Shown: piece after piece, positions 16,117 through 25,413 of the stretch | How the letters are laid out: each line of letters begins with the position of its first letter | Position numbering within the stretch: position 1 is the stretch's first letter | NCBI RefSeq assembly: GCF_014642655.1 | Contig: NZ_BMIR01000030.1 | Location: 1-36,236 of the forward strand | Direction: 5' to 3' | Length of the DNA: 36,236 nt | DNA from: Pullulanibacillus camelliae | Lineage (GTDB): Bacteria; Bacillota; Bacilli; Bacillales; Sporolactobacillaceae | The notes under the pieces: model-generated | Told to the model about the DNA's origin: nothing | Database searches by the model: none | Seen by the model: only the letters and a program-made list of their open reading frames with translations | Made by a program: the position numbers and the translations under genes

Positions 16117-16701
16117 ATGGCGATGATGAGTAAATTTAATTCTAATTATATCATTACAATGAAAGATATCCTTAGAGAAGGTCAGCCCATTTTACATCAG
16201 GAAACTCAAGAGGTGAGTATTCCACCGAAGAAAGAGGATCAGGACACTCTGAGGTGTATGTTGCAGTTTCTAAAGAACAGTCAGGATCCTAAGCTTGCCC
16301 AAAAATATCACTTGCGTGCAGGAGTAGGGCTATCGGCGAATCAAATCGGCTTAAATAAACGCATGTTTGCCGCTTATTTAACTGATGAGAAAGGGAATCT
16401 CCATGAATATATGCTCATCAATCCTAAGCTCATCAGCCATTCTGTGGCCATGATTTATTTGCCAGAAAGCGAAGGGTGTTTATCCGTCGACCGGCCAATT
16501 GCTGGTTATGTGCATCGCTACGAACGCATTAAAGTTAAAGGCTTTGATATTAATGGTGATGAAATAGAATTAAAGCTAAGAGGATTTCCTGCCATTGTTG
16601 TCCAGCATGAAATGGATCATTTAAACGGCATCATGTTTTATGATCGCATAAATAAAGACGATCCTTTTTTTGTCCCAGAACATGCAAGAAGCTTATATTA
16701 G
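16117..16701 (+). CDS. def: Peptide deformylase (type II, Def2-like)
   Basis: Removes the formyl group from the initiator methionine of nascent proteins; a metal-dependent cytoplasmic enzyme. The three family motifs are GVGLSANQIG (motif 1, Ser-Ala-Asn where GxGLAAPQ is usual), EGCLS with the metal-binding Cys, and HEMDHLNG with the two metal His and catalytic Glu. Long insertions between motifs (KNSQDPKLAQKYHLRAGVG) match the type II enzyme of Bacillus (YkrB). Length is 194 aa from ATG 16117; an ATG at 16123 or 16126 fits AAAGG spacing better, so the first two or three residues are uncertain. Position far from fmt suggests it is the second deformylase. Confidence 0.93.
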   Translation: MAMMSKFNSNYIITMKDILREGQPILHQETQEVSIPPKKEDQDTLRCMLQFLKNSQDPKLAQKYHLRAGVGLSANQIGLNKRMFAAYLTDEKGNLHEYMLINPKLISHSVAMIYLPESEGCLSVDRPIAGYVHRYERIKVKGFDINGDEIELKLRGFPAIVVQHEMDHLNGIMFYDRINKDDPFFVPEHARSLY

Positions 16702-16746
16702 AGCAGATGTTTAGCCTTAGCGCTAATGCATCGGCTCTTTTTTTAG
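16700..16746 (+). terminator. Terminator after peptide deformylase
   Basis: AGAGC-A-GATG pairs with CATC-G-GCTCT around an A/G mismatch, then TTTTTTT; the stem overlaps the stop codon. Confidence 0.75.
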
Positions 16747-17029
16747 CCATTATGGAACTGGAAAGAGACTATGATTTAGGTAGGGTTAGGCTTCCTCCTG
16801 AAGTTTGTATGAGAAGGCTTTACGGAGTGAGGCCTTTGAGTTTTTTATCGACAGTTTGTCCTGTTTTGTGCCTCTGGATGTTTGAAGGAGCACAATAACA
16901 GGGTAATCTTCAAGTGGATATTTTGCTAAAGACAGGGAACTCTATTCAACAATAGATTTCTTGGGATCAATGTAAAACAAAGCCGATCGGTTTATGAACA
17001 AAATTTCAAGCGGATAGCAGGAGGTCGAC

Positions 17030-18754
17030 ATGGGACAAAGCATTGCAGATTTACTTATTGATTCGTTGCTTCAAGCAGGCGTGAAGCGTATTTATGGCAT
17101 TGTTGGTGATTCATTAAATGCTGTTTTAGATTCGATTCGTCGTTCAGGAAAAATCGAGTGGATAGGGGTGCGGCATGAAGAAGTGGCTGCATTTGCTGCC
17201 GGTTCGGATTCCCTATTGAGTGATAGTATTGCTGTCTGTGCAGGAAGTAGTGGGCCTGGAAACCTGCATCTGATCAATGGATTGTACGACTGTCACCGCA
17301 GTCGTATTCCTGTTCTGGCCATTGCTGCACATATTCCAAGTAATGAAATTGGTGGTGAATATTTTCAACAAACGCGACCTGATGAATTGTTTAGAGAGTG
17401 CAGTCATTTTAGTGAAGTGGTAACAAGACCAGAACAAATGCCGCGGATGGTGACCATTGCCATGCAACATGCGGTATCAAAAAAAGGTGTGGCTGTGCTT
17501 GTCCTCCCTGGGGATGTTGCAGCACTTCCGGATGATGAGACAGTTCCAAAACATGTCGCACATGTCACTCAGCCAGTTGTCCGTCCATCGGAGGAGGAGC
17601 TTAAAAAACTGGCGAACTATTTAAATCATGGGAAAAAAGTGACACTATTATGTGGGGCTGGGTGTGCCGGTGCCCATGAGCAACTCATGAAGCTGTGCGA
17701 TCAGCTTAAATCTCCCATGGTTATTGCTTTAAGAGGAAAGGAACACTTAGAATACGACAACCCTTATTCTGTTGGATTAACAGGGCTCATTGGCTATTCT
17801 TCAGGGTATCATGCCATGATGGACTGTGATGTCTTACTCATGCTTGGCACTGATTTTCCTTACCGACAGTTCTTTCCGAAGAAGGCTGATATTCTTCAGA
17901 TTGACATTAGACCTGAGCATCTGGGAAGACGTGCACCCCTATCTCTAGGCCTTTGTGGTGACATAAAGGATACCATTGAGGCGCTCTTACCTCATCTGAC
18001 AAAAACGCATGATGAGAGCCACCTGAACAAATACGTGAGACATTATCAGCGTGTTCGCAAGAGTCTTGATGAAATGGCAATAGGAAAGCCGGGGCGTAAG
18101 CCGATTCATCCGCAATATCTTACAAAGCTGGTGAGTGATTTAGCTGATGAAGATACTATTTTCACTTGTGATGTTGGCACACCGACGCTTTGGGCTGCAC
18201 GGTATTTGGAGATGAACGGGAAGCGAAAACTGTTAGGATCGTTTAACCATGGAACGATGGCTAATGCAATGCCACAAGCTATTGGCGCTCAATGCGCGAT
18301 GCCCGATAGACAAGTGATTGCCTTATCTGGGGATGGTGGTCTCGCCATGTTAATGGGCGATTTATTGACCATTCGTCAGCATCAGCTGCCGATAAAAATG
18401 GTTGTGTATAATAATAGCGCCTTAAGCTTCGTTGAGCTTGAGATGAAGGCGGCAGGCTATTTGGAGACAGGAACGGGCTTAAAGAATCCCAACTTAGCAG
18501 CAGTGGCAGAATCCATGGGAATAAGGGGAATGCGTGTTGAAGATCCTGGTGATCTAAAATCCTCTATAAAGACGGCTTTAAAGGATGATGGTCCAGTTTT
18601 ATTGGACGTGGTCGTCAATCGTCAGGAGCTTTCATTACCTCCAAAGATCAATTTTGAACAGGCCCATGGATTTACCCTCTGGATGGTAAAAGCTGTGCTT
18701 AATGGTGATGGCAGTAAATTGGTCGAACTGGCAAAAACAAATCTTTTACGCTAA
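17030..18754 (+). CDS. poxB: Pyruvate dehydrogenase (quinone) / pyruvate oxidase PoxB
   Basis: A 574-aa thiamine-diphosphate and FAD enzyme that decarboxylates pyruvate to acetate and CO2 and passes electrons to membrane quinone. It reads strikingly like Escherichia coli PoxB: RHEEVAAFAAG with catalytic Glu50, GPGNLHLINGLYDCHR, PVLAIAAHIPSNEIG, ALRGKEHLEYDNPY, FTCDVGTPTLWAARYLEMNG and the ThDP motif GDGGLAMLMGD...NN near 433-460. The C-terminal segment ending LVELAKTNLLR corresponds to the membrane-binding tail of PoxB (ending AKTNWLR), so lipid activation is likely. ATG at 17030 follows AGGAGG. Single gene with its own terminator. Confidence 0.93.
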   Translation: MGQSIADLLIDSLLQAGVKRIYGIVGDSLNAVLDSIRRSGKIEWIGVRHEEVAAFAAGSDSLLSDSIAVCAGSSGPGNLHLINGLYDCHRSRIPVLAIAAHIPSNEIGGEYFQQTRPDELFRECSHFSEVVTRPEQMPRMVTIAMQHAVSKKGVAVLVLPGDVAALPDDETVPKHVAHVTQPVVRPSEEELKKLANYLNHGKKVTLLCGAGCAGAHEQLMKLCDQLKSPMVIALRGKEHLEYDNPYSVGLTGLIGYSSGYHAMMDCDVLLMLGTDFPYRQFFPKKADILQIDIRPEHLGRRAPLSLGLCGDIKDTIEALLPHLTKTHDESHLNKYVRHYQRVRKSLDEMAIGKPGRKPIHPQYLTKLVSDLADEDTIFTCDVGTPTLWAARYLEMNGKRKLLGSFNHGTMANAMPQAIGAQCAMPDRQVIALSGDGGLAMLMGDLLTIRQHQLPIKMVVYNNSALSFVELEMKAAGYLETGTGLKNPNLAAVAESMGIRGMRVEDPGDLKSSIKTALKDDGPVLLDVVVNRQELSLPPKINFEQAHGFTLWMVKAVLNGDGSKLVELAKTNLLR

Positions 18755-18758
18755 TCAT

Positions 18759-18786
18759 AAGGTGGCTTATAGCGAGCCACCTTTTT
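18759..18786 (+). terminator. poxB terminator
   Basis: GGTGGCT (18761-18767) / AGCCACC (18775-18781) followed by TTTTT. Confidence 0.85.
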
Positions 18787-18861
18787 AACCTATGGTGATG
18801 CTTGGTGATACATAGCGTCAAAGGTAATTTATCTAAGGAAAATGTTTTAGAAGGGATGGGA

Positions 18862-19875
18862 ATGATGGAGGGTAAACCAGTGAGGTTGACCGCCACAGAG
18901 GTTGCTCAAATTTGGGCACAATATATGAATGACAGTGCAAGTGTTTGTGTCCTTAGTTATTTTCTTGAAAAAGCTGAAGACATGGACATCAAGCCAGTGA
19001 TTGAATTGGCCTTGCATTTATCACAAGAACATCTAAGGCTATTAAGTGATATTTTTGGAAAGGAAGGCTTTGCGTTGCCCTATGGGTTTAAGCCTGAGGA
19101 AGACGTAGAATTCACAGCGCCCAAACTGTATTCCGATGCCTTTGTTTTGCATTTCATCCATCAAATGGCTAAGATCGGACTCACTTCGTATTCTGAAAGT
19201 GTTTCCTCAGCAGTACGAGCAGATATAACGGATTATTATTCAACATGCTTAGATGAGACGATGAAGCTCTTTCAAATATCTAAGGATGTATTATTATCTA
19301 AGGGGCTATTCGTAAGATCACCTTACATTCCTCACACTGAACAAATTGAAATGGTAAAAAAACAAGGCTTTATGTGGGATATTCTTGGAGAAAAACGCCC
19401 GCTGGCTGCTTTAGAGATAGCCAATCTCTATGCGAATATTCAACGCAATGCAATAGGGGCAGCAACACTGACAGGCTTTAGTCAGGTAGCTCAATCCAAA
19501 GAGGTGAAGCATTTTTTCATTCGTGGTATAGAGATCGCTAAAAAGCATATCAAGCTATTCGCTGGTAAGTTGGAGGAAAGCGATCTTGCTGCTCCAATGA
19601 CATGGCAAGCAGAAATTACGAGCAGTACGACAGCCACTTTTTCTGACAAGATCATGATGTATTTTACTTCTATGCTAATTTCCTTGAGCATTGGTTATTA
19701 TGGAATTGGTCTCGCTCAAAGCCCACGGATTGATATTGGTGCGCTATATAATCGATTATCTGGAGAAATCCAGTTGTATTCCGAAGATGGGGCAAACCTT
19801 ATGATTGCCAATGAATGGTTAGAGCAAGCGCCGTTGGCCGCCGATCGTGATGAGCTTATAAAGAGGAATAAATAG
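18862..19875 (+). CDS. DUF3231 family protein
   Basis: A 337-aa, almost all-helical cytosolic protein with an internal duplication. The first half starts LTATEVAQIWAQYMNDSASV and contains LSQEHLRLLSDIFGKEGF; the second starts RPLAALEIANLYANIQRNAI and contains EIAKKHIKLFAGKLEESDL. This duplicated ferritin-like/four-helix layout is that of DUF3231, a family common in Bacillales with unknown function. Start ATG 18862 is chosen for AAGG at 18851-18854; the frame is open back to a TTG at 18802 but without a ribosome binding site. Terminator at 19898-19945. Confidence 0.8.
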   Translation: MMEGKPVRLTATEVAQIWAQYMNDSASVCVLSYFLEKAEDMDIKPVIELALHLSQEHLRLLSDIFGKEGFALPYGFKPEEDVEFTAPKLYSDAFVLHFIHQMAKIGLTSYSESVSSAVRADITDYYSTCLDETMKLFQISKDVLLSKGLFVRSPYIPHTEQIEMVKKQGFMWDILGEKRPLAALEIANLYANIQRNAIGAATLTGFSQVAQSKEVKHFFIRGIEIAKKHIKLFAGKLEESDLAAPMTWQAEITSSTTATFSDKIMMYFTSMLISLSIGYYGIGLAQSPRIDIGALYNRLSGEIQLYSEDGANLMIANEWLEQAPLAADRDELIKRNK

Positions 19876-19897
19876 AAGTGATAGGTATCTTTACATG

Positions 19898-19945
19898 AAA
19901 AACGCCCTCATTCTTCTGTTGAAAAACAGACGGGTGGGGTTTTTT
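19898..19945 (+). terminator. Terminator after the DUF3231 gene
   Basis: Imperfect stem AAACGCCCTC / GGGTGGGGTTT with an inner TCTGTT/AACAGA hairpin, then TTTTTT. A module B repeat starts three bases later. Confidence 0.6.
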
Positions 19946-19947
19946 AG

Positions 19948-20120
19948 TAACGTCACTTGGATAATTTTGCGGAAGGCCTTATAAGTTCGGGCAGCGGCTT
20001 TCACCACCAGAGGCTTGTGGGTCTCTTAATGTGATTTGAAAAATCACAACAGAAGAGCGCCAAAATAGTGCAACTTTAGTGCTTGAGTGACAAAGCACGA
20101 ACATCAGGCCGTGCTTAGTG
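19948..20120 (+). repeat. Interspersed repeat, module B, lone copy
   Basis: Starts TAACGTCACTTGGATAATTT and GCGGAAGGCCTTATAAGTTC like 4011-4050, continues CACCACCAGAGGCTTGTGGG, then TGTGATTT-GA-AAATCACA hairpin (about 20030-20048). A further hairpin GCACG...CGTGC surrounds ACATCAGGC near 20095-20115. No module A here. Again it directly follows a terminator. Confidence 0.65.
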
Positions 20121-20348
20121 AAGCGGCAAGTATAAGCCAAGGCTTTTAAATAAAAACATGTGTTTTGCAGTTCAACAAAAATTCCAGATGATCTTGTGTG
20201 TGGTTTAGGTCCCCTATTTAACCCTATTAAACTTTATTTTTATCCTTCTTATTCAAAATTTTACTTGCTATTTACTCTAAATTAATAGTATTTATGTATT
20301 TTTAAATATGGATGGAATTTTTTAAAAGAATGTGAAGGGAGAAATAGG
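20121..20348. other. AT-rich leader of the large surface-protein gene
   Basis: No gene. Very A+T-rich from about 20220; a possible promoter is TTGCTA (about 20265) with TATTTA 18 bp later, not strong enough to call. The ribosome binding site GAAGGGAG precedes the ATG at 20349. Confidence 0.4.
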
Positions 20349-23300
20349 ATGGTAAGTAGAGCTAAAAAGATGAGACGTCTTTGGAAAATCGTGTTGTCAG
20401 CATCAATTTTGATGACTTCACTAGCTAGTTTGACACAAGTTGTCAATGTGCCTAACGCGAAAGCAGCCAATTCAAGCACAGTTTTAATTGATGAAATCTT
20501 TGGGGGAGGGGGGGCAAAAGATGCTGCGCCGTATAATTATGATTTTGTAGAGTTATATAATCCAACTGATTCACCTGTTAAACTAGATGGATGGAGCCTG
20601 CAGTATACGAATAAAGATATGAATTACAAATGGAAAAAAACGAATTTAACAGGTAGTATCCCTGCTCATGGCTATTATCTGATTCGAGAACATTCGGATG
20701 ATCCAACTGTTGGAATGGCAAAGCTGCCTAATCCTGATGCATCTGGAGATATTGATATTGATAATCACTACGGTGAAGCTGTTTTAACAGAGAATCAAAC
20801 GTTATTACAAGATAACACTGACCCTAATAAAGACCCTAATCATGGGGCTATTGCTGACTTCGTTGGATTTGGCAAAGTTGGAGATATCGCTTATTACAAA
20901 GGAAGTGGTCCAGCTCCTGAGGCAACTAAAAAGAAAAGTATTGAAAGAAAGGCGATAAATTCAAGTCATCCCAATGGATTTGGACTTGATCCCAAGCCCG
21001 GGGAACCAGGTGAATTTCTCGGTAATGGGTATGATAGTGGGGAAAATAGTCAGGACTTCACAACTGTTGATTCTGGGAGTCAAGCGTTTGCCCAAAATTC
21101 AGAAAGTCCTGTTGAGCCACTCATTCAAGGTCTAGCTGATTCAGTAAATAATGATGTAAAGATGGGATCTGACACAGAGGTTTCTTCGAGCGATAATACG
21201 TTCAAGATTCATTTGACGAGCGGACAAGTCAAAGATGGTCCAATAAGTACAAATTATTATAGCATTGTTGGCTTACCAAATGGGTTGACTTCTAGTGCTG
21301 TTGGGAATACAGAAGATCATTCAATTACGTTTACTATCAAAGGGACTAGTGATCAAGCAGTGACCTCAAACATAGACTTAAAAGTTAGCTTAAAAGCTTC
21401 CGCAAGCACCGGGGCATATGGAGACTCTGATGCTTACGGTCAAAGTCCAATTGGTGGCATTACACTTTATCATTTCACAAATAAAGTAACGGCAACCCCT
21501 GTAGATGATTCAGCTGAAATGGGGAAAAACCATACGTCTATTTCAGAGAATAATGCTACGTTTTCTTTGAACCTACATGTAGGACAAATAAAAGATGGAG
21601 CACTTGATTCAAGTGATTATGCTGTGATCGGTCTTCCTACAGGTTTATCTGTAGCCGCAAAAGGAAATTCAAAGACCAATATAGTAACCTTTACTCTAAG
21701 TGGACAAGCCAAACAAGCTGTTGAGGATGATACAGCATTATCAGTTGTATTGAAGGCGTCCGCTGTGACAAGTGGAGCTACGAATGATTCAGACACGATT
21801 ACCGGAATTATATTAAAACGGTATTCGAAACCAGCCGTCCAAAGTTCAACGCGTACGCAATCGCTGATTGATGAACTTAAAAGTGAGAATGCTTTTGATC
21901 ATAATATTAATTTTGAGTATGCAAAATTTAATAATATGGCTGACTCACCAGCTGATTTTTTTGAAGGCTCAGCCGGCTTGTTTTATAAAGACATGGGGAG
22001 CATCATCGATATACCTGACAGTTGGTTAAACCACCCTGACTGGAAGACGTGGATTGAAGGTGACCTACATTTAACCAATATGGGCTTTATTAGTGATAAT
22101 AATGGTCAAGGCCTTTTTGCATTAAATGATCCCGATGAAGCTTTTATAGGCCCTTTTTATTACGATTTAATACGGTTTGTGACCAGTCTTTATCTAACAC
22201 GGGATGGGTCTAATATTTCTAATCTGTCTGATGATGAACTTCAGAAGGTTGCTATGGCGTTTATGGATCAGTATTATCATACATTACAGAGCGATTTCAT
22301 AGACAGTAAAAATATTGTGACAGATTACACCTCTGAAAATCTAACAGGTTTTGTAAAAGAGGCAATGGATCAAATGGTTGCAACAAATACTCAAAAATCG
22401 ATGCTTGAAGATTATACTTATATAGATAGTAAGGGAAATCGTAAGTTTGACATTTCCAAAACCAAATTACAACAGGCAACTTTTTCCGATCAAAAAGCTA
22501 TTCTCGATCACTTTCAGTCCTATCTTGAGAGTATTGATGCTGCTTCATATAAGAAAATAAATCCTAACTATTTTAAAATAAAGGATTTCGCAGAGAGGGT
22601 TTTTGTCGGCACAGGGAGTCTTGGAGACAAGCGTTATTGGCTGCTCTTAGAAGGTCAAACAAGCAGTCCAAATGATGATATTATTCTTGATATTAAACAG
22701 GAAAAAACATCTGCAGTTCTTAAAAGCTCTGCTGTTAATTCTTCTGATTACCCTGATTATGATTCTAATGATGAGGCGAAACGTGCACTAACTGATTTCC
22801 GTACTACAGTACCTGATGCTAGCAAGTTAACAGGTGAATTAAAAAGTGGAAAAGAGTCGTATTTTATTCGTCCACGCTCTCCATATCATGGAGATTATAC
22901 GGATTCTGCTTTAGGTGATTTTCGAAATAAAGCGGATGTGCTCAACTATGTCACAACAGCCGCAAAAGTTGAAGCAAATGCCCAAGCAGCGGCAAGTAGA
23001 ACAGGGACAACTAGGTATCCAAATTTTGTAAACTATTTTGTAAAAGCTTTCCCTTCTGAATCTTCATGGGATGATTTTGCTCTTCAGCTTGTTCATCTCT
23101 CAGAGGATTACTACTATCAAGTTAACGCAGATTATCAAGCAATTAAATCAGATTTAACAAATGATCATTTGTTAAGCACACCTGAGCAAGGGAAAAAGGC
23201 GAACGTGTTAATCAGTGAAATTTATGGAGGTGGGGGATCAGAAGAAGGTGCCCCATATAATCATGATTTTGTTGAGCTATACAACCCAACAGCTTCATCA

Positions 23301-24146
23301 GTCTCTTTAGATGGATGGAGCATTCAATATACGAATAAAGATTTAAGTGCTTGGGAACAAACACCTCTCTCTGGAACGATCCCAGCCCATGGTTATTATC
23401 TAGTGTCTGAACAAAGTGATGATCCTTCCTTAGGGGATAATTTACCGACACCAGACGCTTCAGGTAACATTGATTTAGATAATCATTATGGAGAGGTGGT
23501 TCTCCTTAGTAATCAAGTCATGCTCAAACAACAAGATCCCAATCAAGATGCTAATAAAAAAGCTGTTATGGATTTTGTAGGCTATGGGAATCCATCAGAT
23601 GTTACATATTATGAAGGAAGGGGCCCAGCTCCGGAAGCAACCAAGAAGAAAAGCATTGGGCGAAAAGCTATTAATCCTAAGGATCCAAACGGCCCAGGCT
23701 TAGATGCGAAACCAGGACAGTTAGGCGAGCTTCTGGGGAATGGCTATAATAGTAAAAATAACAGTGCAGATTTTACAATTGTGAGTAAGGGTTCGCAAGC
23801 AGATCCAAAGAATTCCAGAAGTACAATCGAACCAGTAATTCGTGATGCTACACCCCCTAATGGAAGTGGGACCACAAATAATAATGGGAGCAGTTCAGGT
23901 TCAAATGGAACTAACGGAGATAATGGCAGCCATAATGGAACAACGACTAGTTTAAATAATAATCAGTCGGACGGCGCATCGGGAACAAGCTCAACGGTGC
24001 CCCATACCCAGCTAGCTAGTAAGCTCCCTAGCACAGCAAGCTATTTCCCTAATATAATTTTTGCAGGCTTACTTCTTGTTGTCGTAGGGAGTATGATCCT
24101 GTTTTTTCGATGGAAAAAAAGAATGAACAGAACTAAAGGTTTATAG
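20349..24146 (+). CDS. Secreted, wall-anchored protein: lamin-tail / repeats / DUF2252 / lamin-tail / LPSTA
   Basis: A 1265-aa exported protein. Residues 1-39 are a signal peptide (basic start, ILMTSLASLTQ core, cleavage after AKA). A lamin-tail domain spans about 43-255 (DEIFGGGG, DFVELYNP, DGWSLQYTN, IPAHGYYLI). Two related domains of about 115 aa follow (258-494). DUF2252 fills about 500-950, with WIEGDLHLTNMGF, ALNDPDEAFIGPFYYDL and an IRPRSPYHGD segment. A second lamin-tail copy (952-1168) closely resembles the first. Then comes an Asn/Gly/Ser/Thr linker, LPSTA at 1226-1230, a hydrophobic helix and a basic tail: a sorting signal of the LPxTA type used by Bacillus YhcS-like sortases. No sortase gene is in the window. 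DUF2252 is kinase-like in fold and usually cytoplasmic; its role outside the cell is unknown. Confidence 0.88.
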   Translation: MVSRAKKMRRLWKIVLSASILMTSLASLTQVVNVPNAKAANSSTVLIDEIFGGGGAKDAAPYNYDFVELYNPTDSPVKLDGWSLQYTNKDMNYKWKKTNLTGSIPAHGYYLIREHSDDPTVGMAKLPNPDASGDIDIDNHYGEAVLTENQTLLQDNTDPNKDPNHGAIADFVGFGKVGDIAYYKGSGPAPEATKKKSIERKAINSSHPNGFGLDPKPGEPGEFLGNGYDSGENSQDFTTVDSGSQAFAQNSESPVEPLIQGLADSVNNDVKMGSDTEVSSSDNTFKIHLTSGQVKDGPISTNYYSIVGLPNGLTSSAVGNTEDHSITFTIKGTSDQAVTSNIDLKVSLKASASTGAYGDSDAYGQSPIGGITLYHFTNKVTATPVDDSAEMGKNHTSISENNATFSLNLHVGQIKDGALDSSDYAVIGLPTGLSVAAKGNSKTNIVTFTLSGQAKQAVEDDTALSVVLKASAVTSGATNDSDTITGIILKRYSKPAVQSSTRTQSLIDELKSENAFDHNINFEYAKFNNMADSPADFFEGSAGLFYKDMGSIIDIPDSWLNHPDWKTWIEGDLHLTNMGFISDNNGQGLFALNDPDEAFIGPFYYDLIRFVTSLYLTRDGSNISNLSDDELQKVAMAFMDQYYHTLQSDFIDSKNIVTDYTSENLTGFVKEAMDQMVATNTQKSMLEDYTYIDSKGNRKFDISKTKLQQATFSDQKAILDHFQSYLESIDAASYKKINPNYFKIKDFAERVFVGTGSLGDKRYWLLLEGQTSSPNDDIILDIKQEKTSAVLKSSAVNSSDYPDYDSNDEAKRALTDFRTTVPDASKLTGELKSGKESYFIRPRSPYHGDYTDSALGDFRNKADVLNYVTTAAKVEANAQAAASRTGTTRYPNFVNYFVKAFPSESSWDDFALQLVHLSEDYYYQVNADYQAIKSDLTNDHLLSTPEQGKKANVLISEIYGGGGSEEGAPYNHDFVELYNPTASSVSLDGWSIQYTNKDLSAWEQTPLSGTIPAHGYYLVSEQSDDPSLGDNLPTPDASGNIDLDNHYGEVVLLSNQVMLKQQDPNQDANKKAVMDFVGYGNPSDVTYYEGRGPAPEATKKKSIGRKAINPKDPNGPGLDAKPGQLGELLGNGYNSKNNSADFTIVSKGSQADPKNSRSTIEPVIRDATPPNGSGTTNNNGSSSGSNGTNGDNGSHNGTTTSLNNNQSDGASGTSSTVPHTQLASKLPSTASYFPNIIFAGLLLVVVGSMILFFRWKKRMNRTKGL

Positions 24147-24151
24147 CATTT

Positions 24152-24183
24152 AAGGGGCTTCATTCTTTCTGAAGCCCCTTTAT
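24152..24183 (+). terminator. Terminator after the surface-protein gene
   Basis: Perfect 11-bp stem AAGGGGCTTCA (24152-24162) / TGAAGCCCCTT (24170-24180), then TTA. Confidence 0.75.
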
Positions 24184-24315
24184 CCATACATGATTAAGCT
24201 GAAAGGTCTAAAATGAGTAAGCTATTTAAAAGTCGGTGGCGGTATTGCTTTGCTCCTTTACGCCAATATAAAAGGCTCATTGACCTCTTTCAGTGATTTT
24301 TAAGTGTATTTATCT

Positions 24316-25299
24316 TTAATACACTTTATCTCCATTAAAAATAGAATTTTTAACAACGACATAATCGACGTTACGAATAGCCTCTAAAGTTTTCCCACCG
24401 GCATATGAGATTGACGATTGCAAGTCCTGCTCCATTTCAGTCAATGTATCTTTTAAGGTGCCTTTGTGCTCGACATACATTTTTTTGCCTTCCACATTTT
24501 TCTTTTCACCTTTTTGAAATTCTGAAGCTGAACCAAAATATTCCTTGTACAGCTTGCCATCCTTCTCGATGGTTTGTCCTGGAGATTCTTCATGACCGGC
24601 AAAAAGAGAGCCAATCATAACCATGGAAGCACCAAAACGAATGGATTTTGCAATGTCGCCATGGGTACGAATGCCACCATCTGCAATGATGGGCTTGCTA
24701 GCAGCTTTGGCACACCAACGTAATGCGGCCAATTGCCAGCCTCCAGTTCCAAAGCCTGTTTTGATTTTGGTAATGCAAACCTTCCCAGGTCCGATCCCAA
24801 CTTTTGTTGCATCAGCCCCTGCATTCTCTAATTCTCTAACGGCTTCAGGTGTCCCGACATTCCCAGCAATGACAAAGCTATGGGGTAAATGCTTTTTAAT
24901 ATGTTGGATCATGTTAATGACCGCGTTGGAGTGACCGTGAGCAATGTCAATGGTGATATATTCTGGGTTGAGCCCTTCCTTAGCTAATTGTTCAATAAAT
25001 TCATATTCCTCATTTTTCACCCCAACACTGATAGAAGCGATGAGTCCACGGGACTGCATATCTTTGATAAAAGCTTGACGTTTTTCAGGCTGAAAGCGAT
25101 GCATGATATAAAAGTAATCGTTTTCTGCTAAGTCAATAGCGATTTTCTCGTCAATAATGGTCTGCATATTCGCAGGAACGACTGGGAGCTTGAAACGCCG
25201 GCCACCAAACGCCACAGATGTATCACATTCCGAACGGCTATTTACAACACATTTTGCAGGAATTAATTGAATATCTTCGTAATCAAATACATTTTCCAT
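24316..25299 (-). CDS. guaC: GMP reductase GuaC
   Basis: Reduces GMP to IMP with NADPH, returning guanine nucleotides to the purine pool; a cytoplasmic TIM-barrel of the IMPDH family. The 327-aa length is typical of the Firmicute type. Catalytic Cys175 lies in [11 protein letters not shown]; other marks are VVPANMQT near 41-48, TIDIAHGHS near 116-124, and [23 protein letters not shown] at 25299 follows GAGGTG. The promoter at 25362-25390 is overlapped downstream by an inverted PurBox pair (25318-25352), indicating purine control through PurR. Single gene. Confidence 0.97.
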   Translation of the reverse strand: MENVFDYEDIQLIPAKCVVNSRSECDTSVAFGGRRFKLPVVPANMQTIIDEKIAIDLAENDYFYIMHRFQPEKRQAFIKDMQSRGLIASISVGVKNEEYEFIEQLAKEGLNPEYITIDIAHGHSNAVINMIQHIKKHLPHSFVIAGNVGTPEAVRELENAGADATKVGIGPGKVCITKIKTGFGTGGWQLAALRWCAKAASKPIIADGGIRTHGDIAKSIRFGASMVMIGSLFAGHEESPGQTIEKDGKLYKEYFGSASEFQKGEKKNVEGKKMYVEHKGTLKDTLTEMEQDLQSSISYAGGKTLEAIRNVDYVVVKNSIFNGDKVY

Positions 25300-25317
25300 G
25301 ATTCACACCTCAAAATA

Positions 25318-25352
25318 CGAATGTTTATTTTTATTTAAAATAAAAATGTTCG
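25318..25352 (-). promoter_or_regulatory. Inverted PurBox pair (PurR operator) of guaC
   Basis: CGAA at 25318-25321 (plus strand, CGAATGTTTATT) faces CGAACATTTTTATT on the minus strand (TTCG at 25349-25352), with 27 bases between the cores. The Bacillus PurBox core is CGAA followed by WW/C and T-rich sequence, used as two inverted boxes, and guaC belongs to the PurR regulon in Bacillus subtilis. Placement right after the -10 box fits repression. Confidence 0.7.
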
Positions 25353-25361
25353 TCCTTTTGT

Positions 25362-25390
25362 AATGTACCTTATTTTTAAGTGACTGTCAA
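25362..25390 (-). promoter_or_regulatory. Sigma-A promoter of guaC
   Basis: Minus strand TTGACA (25390-25385), 17-bp spacer, TACATT (25367-25362). Confidence 0.7.
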
Positions 25391-25413
25391 AAATTTTACG
25401 TGGAGGGGAATGC

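Noticed and set aside
16707-16898. 63-codon frame after peptide deformylase
   Set aside because: It starts inside the terminator stem-loop of the deformylase gene, has no ribosome binding site and resembles no family.
24623-24934. 103-codon open frame opposite guaC
   Set aside because: Antisense shadow of the conserved guaC coding region.
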